A stretch of 64,000 nucleotides of DNA from Gaetbulibacter_A aestuarii (GTDB taxonomy: Bacteria > Bacteroidota > Bacteroidia > Flavobacteriales > Flavobacteriaceae). Under the pieces are notes generated by a model that saw only the letters and a list, made by a program, of their open reading frames with translations, made no database searches and was not told where the DNA came from. This document shows positions 59,419 through 64,000 of the stretch, piece by piece. Position numbers and translations under genes: made by a program. Numbering within the stretch: position 1 is the stretch's first letter; every line of letters starts with the position of its first letter. The stretch is taken from contig NZ_BAABAY010000001.1 in NCBI RefSeq assembly GCF_039537665.1, forward strand, positions 558,001 through 622,000, given 5' to 3'.

Positions 59419-60414
59419 ATGTCTGAAAAGAATGTTCGTTTAGAAGTTATGCAGTTTTTGGAAAAAGACGTAGAATCCTTAATCAAAAAATACCTCATCC
59501 CCGTAGATACCATCTGGCAACCCAGTGATTTTTTACCCAATTCAGAATCCGATAGTTTTTTTGACGAAGTGACAGAGATCCGGGAGCTTTCCAAAGAATT
59601 ACCCTATGATTTTTGGGTCGTTTTAGTAGGTGATATGATTACCGAAGAAGCGCTTCCAACCTATGAATCCTGGCTTATGGATGTTGAAGGTGTTAATCAG
59701 GTAGAAAATGGCGGTAATAGCTGGTCGAAATGGGTAAAACACTGGACGGGCGAAGAAAATCGTCATGGTGATTTACTGAACAAATACCTGTATTTATCGG
59801 GCCGCGTGAATATGCGCGAGATCGAAAAGACCACCCAGCACCTTATTGCTGACGGTTTTGATATTGGAACCGATCGCGATCCTTACAAGAATTTCGTTTA
59901 CACCAGTTTTCAGGAGTTAGCAACCTACATTTCTCATAATCGTGTTGCCAAGATCGCCAAGAAAAACAGCAACAAACAATTGGGTAAAATGTGTCAGATC
60001 ATTTCCGGCGACGAAATGCGCCATCATAACGCTTATTCCGAGTTTGTTGAACGTATTTTCAAAGTAGATCCAAGCCAAATGATGCTGGCGTTTTACGATA
60101 TGATCAAGCAAAAAATTACCATGCCGGCCCATTTTTTACGGGAATCCGGTGGAAAAATAGGAACCGCTTTTGAAGAATTTTCAAATACGGCGCAACGTAT
60201 CGGTGTGTATACCTCAAAAGATTATGTAGATATTTTAGTAAAACTGATCAAGCGTTGGGAAATAGATAAGATCACTGACTTAACTGATGAGGCCGAAAAA
60301 GCCCGTGATTATTTAATGAAACTTCCGGACCGAATGTATCGCTTATCGGAACGCATGAAAATTCCTGAAAACTCCTATGAATTTAAATGGGTGCAGCCTG
60401 CAATTGTAAAGTAA
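59419..60414 (+). CDS. Acyl-ACP desaturase (diiron)
   Basis: A 331-residue enzyme of the stearoyl-ACP desaturase type. Diiron ligands are visible in EENRHGDLL and GDEMRHHNAY (two ExxH motifs). It introduces a double bond into acyl-ACP and lowers membrane viscosity, fitting a cold-water organism. It sits between the acyltransferase and the HD phosphohydrolase genes, likely in one operon. Confidence 0.95.
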   Translation: MSEKNVRLEVMQFLEKDVESLIKKYLIPVDTIWQPSDFLPNSESDSFFDEVTEIRELSKELPYDFWVVLVGDMITEEALPTYESWLMDVEGVNQVENGGNSWSKWVKHWTGEENRHGDLLNKYLYLSGRVNMREIEKTTQHLIADGFDIGTDRDPYKNFVYTSFQELATYISHNRVAKIAKKNSNKQLGKMCQIISGDEMRHHNAYSEFVERIFKVDPSQMMLAFYDMIKQKITMPAHFLRESGGKIGTAFEEFSNTAQRIGVYTSKDYVDILVKLIKRWEIDKITDLTDEAEKARDYLMKLPDRMYRLSERMKIPENSYEFKWVQPAIVK

Positions 60415-60430
60415 AATATCCTAATTAAAC

Positions 60431-61084
60431 ATGAAGGAAAAAGAGGTTATCGATAAAACCATAGCTTTTGTGAAACATACTTTGGCAGATGCCGAAGGCG
60501 GTCATGACTGGTTTCATATTGAACGTGTTTATAATAATAGTTTATTGATTGCCAAATCGGAACCGGTAGATGTTTTTGTAGTATCGCTCGGCGCCTTGTT
60601 ACACGATATCGCCGATAGTAAGTTTCATAATGGTGATGAATCTGTAGGACCTAAAATGGCTCGTGAGTTTTTATTTAAAAATGATGTAGATTCTCAGGTG
60701 ATCGAACATGTGGTAAATATCATTGAGCATATTTCCTTTAAAGGCGGAAACGTAAATCAGGCCTTTAACTCTCCGGAATTGGATGTTGTTCAGGATGCCG
60801 ACCGCCTCGATGCCATTGGTGCCATTGGTATTGCGCGCTGTTTTAATTATGGCGGCTTTAAAAACCGACCTCTTTTCGACCCGAGTATTAAGCCCAACCT
60901 CAACATGACCAAGGAAGAATATAAAGCTTCAAAAGCACCTACGATCAATCATTTTTACGAAAAATTATTGCTTTTGAAGGATCGTATGAATACCGCTACC
61001 GGTAAAAAGATCGCTCAGAAGCGCCATGCTTTCATGGAATTATATCTGGATGAATTCTACGCGGAATGGGATGGGAATAAGTAA
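60431..61084 (+). CDS. HD domain phosphohydrolase
   Basis: A 217-residue protein. The H...HD...D metal motif is at HDWFHIERVYNNSL, SLGALLHDIADSKFHNGDES and DADRLDAIGAIGIARCFN. Such enzymes act on nucleotides or related phosphoesters. It lies 16 bases after the desaturase gene on the same strand. Confidence 0.92.
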   Translation: MKEKEVIDKTIAFVKHTLADAEGGHDWFHIERVYNNSLLIAKSEPVDVFVVSLGALLHDIADSKFHNGDESVGPKMAREFLFKNDVDSQVIEHVVNIIEHISFKGGNVNQAFNSPELDVVQDADRLDAIGAIGIARCFNYGGFKNRPLFDPSIKPNLNMTKEEYKASKAPTINHFYEKLLLLKDRMNTATGKKIAQKRHAFMELYLDEFYAEWDGNK

Positions 61085-61087
61085 GGT

Positions 61088-61267
61088 TTAATTTTCTCTG
61101 GCAACTTCCAAAGCGGTGAGTTTACTTTCTAAAACAGCCAATTCTTCTCCTTTTTGAATAATTTCTTCAGCGGATAGGTCGTTATGATCATTCATAAAAC
61201 GTATAATTTCCTCTCGTTTTATAGAATAATAACTGATGGCTTCTGCAATTTTTTTTGAATCGGACAT
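61088..61267 (-). CDS. Small helical protein
   Basis: A 59-residue frame ATG 61267 to TAA, with a coiled-coil-prone sequence (SYYSIKREEIIRFMNDHNDL, then EEIIQKGEELAVLESKLTAL). It is convergent with the HD gene (3-base gap). I do not recognise the family; a small DUF of Bacteroidota is plausible. Confidence 0.6.
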   Translation of the reverse strand: MSDSKKIAEAISYYSIKREEIIRFMNDHNDLSAEEIIQKGEELAVLESKLTALEVAREN

Positions 61268-61351
61268 GTTGTGTTTACAATTTGTTGTAGGTTAAGTAAT
61301 GGTTATTAATAAGCCGAGAACATAGATTGAACATGTACTGCTCCATATTTT

Positions 61352-61639
61352 TTAAACTAAATTTTTTAAATCTTGCCGACCAACAATAGCCATTGTCTCA
61401 ACCATATCGCCATTGATTTTAAAGAAAATACTGTCCGATCCACAGACACAGCGTCTATATCCCGTTTTAATAAAATCAACCGAATCGAATGAATATGGTC
61501 GTTGGGAGATAATATCAAAATATTCAAAAAAAGAGTGAAAATATTTATCCGCCTGCACCATACCAAATTTATTAACACCATAATGATGAATTCTAATTAA
61601 GTCCTCTTTAGCAGTGTTACTTAATTTGTATTTAGCCAT
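61352..61639 (-). CDS. ParE/RelE superfamily toxin
   Basis: A 95-residue protein of the ParE/RelE fold: KLSNTAKEDLIRIHHYGVNK at the start and RPYSFDSVDFIKTGYRRCVC near the end, with the final strand DSIFFKINGDMVETMAIVGR. It is preceded by its antitoxin gene with an 8-base overlap. ParE toxins block gyrase; RelE-type cut mRNA; the sequence suits ParE. Confidence 0.88.
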   Translation of the reverse strand: MAKYKLSNTAKEDLIRIHHYGVNKFGMVQADKYFHSFFEYFDIISQRPYSFDSVDFIKTGYRRCVCGSDSIFFKINGDMVETMAIVGRQDLKNLV

Positions 61640-61871
61640 TTAATTGGCGCTTAGACTGAGATAAAATCTGATCTTTACTATCTGAGGTAAACCCACTGTT
61701 TTCTGCACTATCTAACTTAGCAGCAATCCAATCAATTTGTTTTTGCTGTTTGCGTGCTTGCCTAATGAGATCATTAACAAGTTCACTTTTGCTTGAGTAC
61801 TCATTATTCTCAACCTGTGCCTTTAACCATTTATCATTTGGTTCCGTTAAAGAAATGCTTTGTCGTGCCAT
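61632..61871 (-). CDS. ParD-like antitoxin
   Basis: A 79-residue protein with an N-terminal ribbon-helix-helix (ARQSISLTEPNDKWLKAQVE, YSSKSELVNDLIRQA) and a C-terminal toxin-binding tail. It overlaps the downstream toxin gene by 8 bases, the usual order antitoxin then toxin. It likely represses its own promoter. Confidence 0.9.
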   Translation of the reverse strand: MARQSISLTEPNDKWLKAQVENNEYSSKSELVNDLIRQARKQQKQIDWIAAKLDSAENSGFTSDSKDQILSQSKRQLNG

Positions 61872-61952
61872 TAGATGCGAATTTGATGTAAATTTACACC
61901 AAAAACTCTATTTTTCAAATTTTCTAATCTAAAGTATTGTTACCGCTGATAC

Positions 61953-62825
61953 CTACTGAATAATGTGCTTGATCTCTTTACGGTATTGAGAGGCACTTTT
62001 TCCGGTCAATTCATTGAACTGCTTATTGAAATGTGAAAAATTATTAAATCCGCATTCAAAACAAATATCAGCAATACTCATCTGACTTTCATTAAGTAAC
62101 TTGGTGGCATGCACCACACGATATTCATTTACTAACTGTGTAAAGGTTTTACCGGTGGTTTTCTTAAAATATCTACAGAAAGCAGGAACCGTCATGCTAA
62201 CAACATCTGCAATTTCATCCAAAGGAATCTGATTTTGGAAATTCTTATTCACATATTTATAGATCATACTGATCTTATCACTATCCTGTGGATTGGTTTC
62301 CAAAGCAATGCCGTCAGCATTTAACAAAGTATAGCCATCGGTATTTGCCAAATAGTTCAAAATTTCTAAAAATTTTAAAACACGTTCCAGCCCGTCATAA
62401 TCCGTTAGACTGTTAATTTTTGGACCAATAACCTTTTTGGTTTCAATATTAAAACGAATGCCTTTTTTTGCTCGATCGAACAACGCAGCAACACTCTGCA
62501 TTTCAGGAATTTTAATAAAATCATTACCTAAAAAATCCTGTTTGAATTGTACGGTGGTCTCACTCCCGTTCGCTGTAAGCCTGTCAGCAAAACCATTATG
62601 CGGTAAATTCGCCCCTATTAATATTAATTGACTGTTATTGAAATAAGACAAATGGTTACCAATATGTGTTTTTCCCTGCCCTTTATCAACATAAACGAGT
62701 TCTAACTCCGGATGAAAATGCCAGTAGGCATTATTCTTGTCCAGTTGCTCAACATGCTGTCTCACCAAAATGGAACTTCCAAAACTTGGTGTCAGTTTTT
62801 CTAAAGTAGGTTTTTTGGTTATCAT
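61953..62825 (-). CDS. AraC family transcriptional regulator with N-terminal cupin
   Basis: A 290-residue regulator. The cupin part (NAYWHFHPELELVYVDKGQG) precedes two C-terminal helix-turn-helix units (IPLDEIADVVSMTVPAFCRY, then MSIADICFECGFNNFSHFNK and FKELTGKSASQYRK-like end). It would sense a small ligand and activate neighbouring or distant genes. The nearest divergent gene is 63025. Confidence 0.95.
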   Translation of the reverse strand: MITKKPTLEKLTPSFGSSILVRQHVEQLDKNNAYWHFHPELELVYVDKGQGKTHIGNHLSYFNNSQLILIGANLPHNGFADRLTANGSETTVQFKQDFLGNDFIKIPEMQSVAALFDRAKKGIRFNIETKKVIGPKINSLTDYDGLERVLKFLEILNYLANTDGYTLLNADGIALETNPQDSDKISMIYKYVNKNFQNQIPLDEIADVVSMTVPAFCRYFKKTTGKTFTQLVNEYRVVHATKLLNESQMSIADICFECGFNNFSHFNKQFNELTGKSASQYRKEIKHIIQ

Positions 62826-62988
62826 ATTGCAATTTTAGACAAAAGTACTACTTATTATGCATACATTATATATTCTATTACCTCAAATCTATGTTATTTT
62901 AACTTAACATTCAGTTAACATTCGTTTAACAGATAATTTAGCATATAAATTCATCAAATTTGATGTTTTCTACGCCGTATGATGCCTC

Positions 62989-62996
62989 TATCTTTG
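62989..62996 (+). promoter_or_regulatory. -7 element before the secreted DUF3244-like gene
   Basis: TATCTTTG, 29 bases before the ATG, matches TAnnTTTG. Confidence 0.5.
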
Positions 62997-63024
62997 TACC
63001 GTTGAACGTTATTAAATCCAAATC

Positions 63025-63621
63025 ATGAAAAAATTATTAACTAACAGTATTTTGATAGCAACGATGTTTGCTACGGTACACAGTTTTGCTGCAACAGCAA
63101 CAATAAATAATGACCTAAAACCTTATGACGAAGGTAAAATGGCATTAACCTTAGAAAATGTAAGTTCAGGAAATTCTCTGGCGATCAAAGATAGCAACGG
63201 CATGGTGCTTTATAAAGAATTAATTAAAACTTCCGGTACTTATAAAAAAGGATTCGATTTAACAGCATTGCCCGATGGAGCTTATGTTTTTGAATTGGAT
63301 AAAGATCTTGAAATTAAAATTATTCCTTTCACTGTAACAGCGAATAAGGTTGCATTCAAAAAAGCTGAGTCAAAATCGATTTTCAAACCTTACATCAGAC
63401 AAAAAGATAACAAGGTTTTAATTTCAAAATTAGCCTTAAATGGTGAGCCAGTTAAGATAGATATTTATGCTGAAACAGATGGTGTTTATCAATTATCGTA
63501 CTCTGAAACTATCAAAGGTGTTAAAGCAATAGGAAAAGTTTACGCCCTTAAAAGTGGCGCAACGTATAAAATTACTCTTAAATCTATAAACAAGGAGTTT
63601 ACAACATTCATTAATAATTAG
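63025..63621 (+). CDS. Secreted protein of DUF3244-like type
   Basis: A 198-residue protein with a signal peptide (NSILIATMFATVHSFAA) and a beta-rich mature part (GNSLAIKDSNGMVLYKELIK, LTALPDGAYVFELDKDLEIK) that resembles the C-terminal cell-surface or Por-sorting-like folds. The DGAYVFEL motif is typical of T9SS-type beta-sandwiches, but no full sorting domain is seen. A terminator follows. Role unknown; it may be regulated by the divergent AraC gene. Confidence 0.7.
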   Translation: MKKLLTNSILIATMFATVHSFAATATINNDLKPYDEGKMALTLENVSSGNSLAIKDSNGMVLYKELIKTSGTYKKGFDLTALPDGAYVFELDKDLEIKIIPFTVTANKVAFKKAESKSIFKPYIRQKDNKVLISKLALNGEPVKIDIYAETDGVYQLSYSETIKGVKAIGKVYALKSGATYKITLKSINKEFTTFINN

Positions 63622-63651
63622 TTTAATGTCTTATTTAGTTTAGTTGGTAAG

Positions 63652-63679
63652 AGTGGGCTGTGGTGGCCCACTTTTTTTT
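63652..63679 (+). terminator. Terminator after the DUF3244-like gene
   Basis: AGTGGGC, loop, GCCCACT, then eight T. Confidence 0.88.
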
Positions 63680-63687
63680 GCTTTAAA

Positions 63688-64000
63688 CTAAAAAAGTTTA
63701 AACTGACCATCCTTGTAGGTTTCGTGTAACTCTTTATTTAAGGTTACCTTTTCTTTATCTCTAAAGTATTTATGCTTGGCAAGTTCCATCAAATCGTTAA
63801 TTTGCTGGGCTATTTTACCGGTTCCACGCATACGTCTTCCAAATTGGTTGTCGTTCAATTGGCCTTCATGACAGGATGCTATTTGATGCAGTACTTTTTC
63901 AGCGCGATCGGGTAGGGTTTTCTCGATCCAGTCTTTAAAAAGATCCCCAATAGCTCCATTTAAACGCACTACAATATGACCTAAAGAAGATGCACCATGT
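63688..64000 (-). CDS. PA0069-type radical SAM protein, C-terminal part (cut by the window end)
   Basis: Only the C-terminal ~104 codons lie in the window; the frame continues past 64000 with HGASSLGHIVVRLNG-type sequence. The end has LFKDWIEKTLPDRAEKVLHQ and FGRRMRGTGKIAQQINDL, matching the tail of PA0069/Rv2578c-family radical SAM proteins (SplB-like). The CxxxCxxC cluster motif would be beyond the window. The Met at 63969 is therefore internal. Confidence 0.8.
   Translation of the reverse strand, partial: HGASSLGHIVVRLNGAIGDLFKDWIEKTLPDRAEKVLHQIASCHEGQLNDNQFGRRMRGTGKIAQQINDLMELAKHKYFRDKEKVTLNKELHETYKDGQFKLF

Overview
The window looks like a chromosome segment from a marine or environmental member of the Flavobacteriaceae (Bacteroidota). 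The signs are low GC, the -7 promoter motif TAnnTTTG, a type IX secretion C-terminal domain on the first protein, many Bacteroidota lipoproteins, DUF6090 proteins, an MgtE-free but duplicated Feo metal-uptake region, and housekeeping genes in flavobacterial style (prs-rplY, rseP, mfd, metG, acyl-ACP desaturase). Species cannot be named from the sequence alone.

Layout. 0-5.3 kb: secreted metalloprotease, pth, rplY, prs. 5.35-5.93 kb: a tRNA-Leu(CAA) whose promoter-proximal side carries a GIY-YIG gene inside what looks like a decayed second tRNA-Leu. 6.1-17.8 kb: an accessory, AT-rich array of small, mostly same-strand genes (lipoproteins, TPM domain, two DUF6090, membrane proteins, sigma factor with partner) separated by related structured spacers. 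Interrupting it on the opposite strand is a CPBP protease with a lipoprotein. 17.9-29.7 kb: metabolic and envelope genes (aldo/keto reductase, LOG, DUF885, glycoside hydrolase, DUF6624, ChaN, cupin with a nonsense codon, YHYH, YegP). 29.2-32.9 kb: a second disturbed region around tRNA-Asn(GTT), with repeats, a third DUF6090, a tRNA fragment, a duplicated rseP tail and an unlisted small double-glycine-leader peptide gene. 32.9-43 kb: rseP, SCO, feoA-feoB-Cys-rich peptide, an outer-membrane protein, then a second, split FeoB system with two DtxR/MntR-type regulators. 43-64 kb: core genes (YraN, TlpA-like, mfd, TerB, FadL-like porin, histone-deacetylase-like, OmpA between two lipocalin-like lipoproteins, metG, LD-carboxypeptidase, TerB-DnaJ, bacilliredoxin, acyltransferase, desaturase, HD phosphohydrolase, a ParDE-type module, an AraC regulator, and the end of a radical SAM protein).

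The main discovery candidate is the 6.1-17.8 kb array. Each gene (or the sigma-factor gene pair) is bounded by a short sequence on its 5' side that is the reverse complement of the sequence on its own 3' side, while neighbouring genes use different pairs. The spacers between genes are imperfect palindromes sharing the motif GGCTATAAnTAATTGC and an AACGTTG-type right end. That is the topology of integron gene cassettes and attC sites, but the core bases are not the classical GTTRRRY and no integrase is present in the window. Two further points recur: the palindrome CCTGCCTGCCGGCAGGCAGG and its variants sit inside broken tRNA copies or a conserved noncoding element, and a small peptide with a GG leader lies between two copies of the rseP 3' end.
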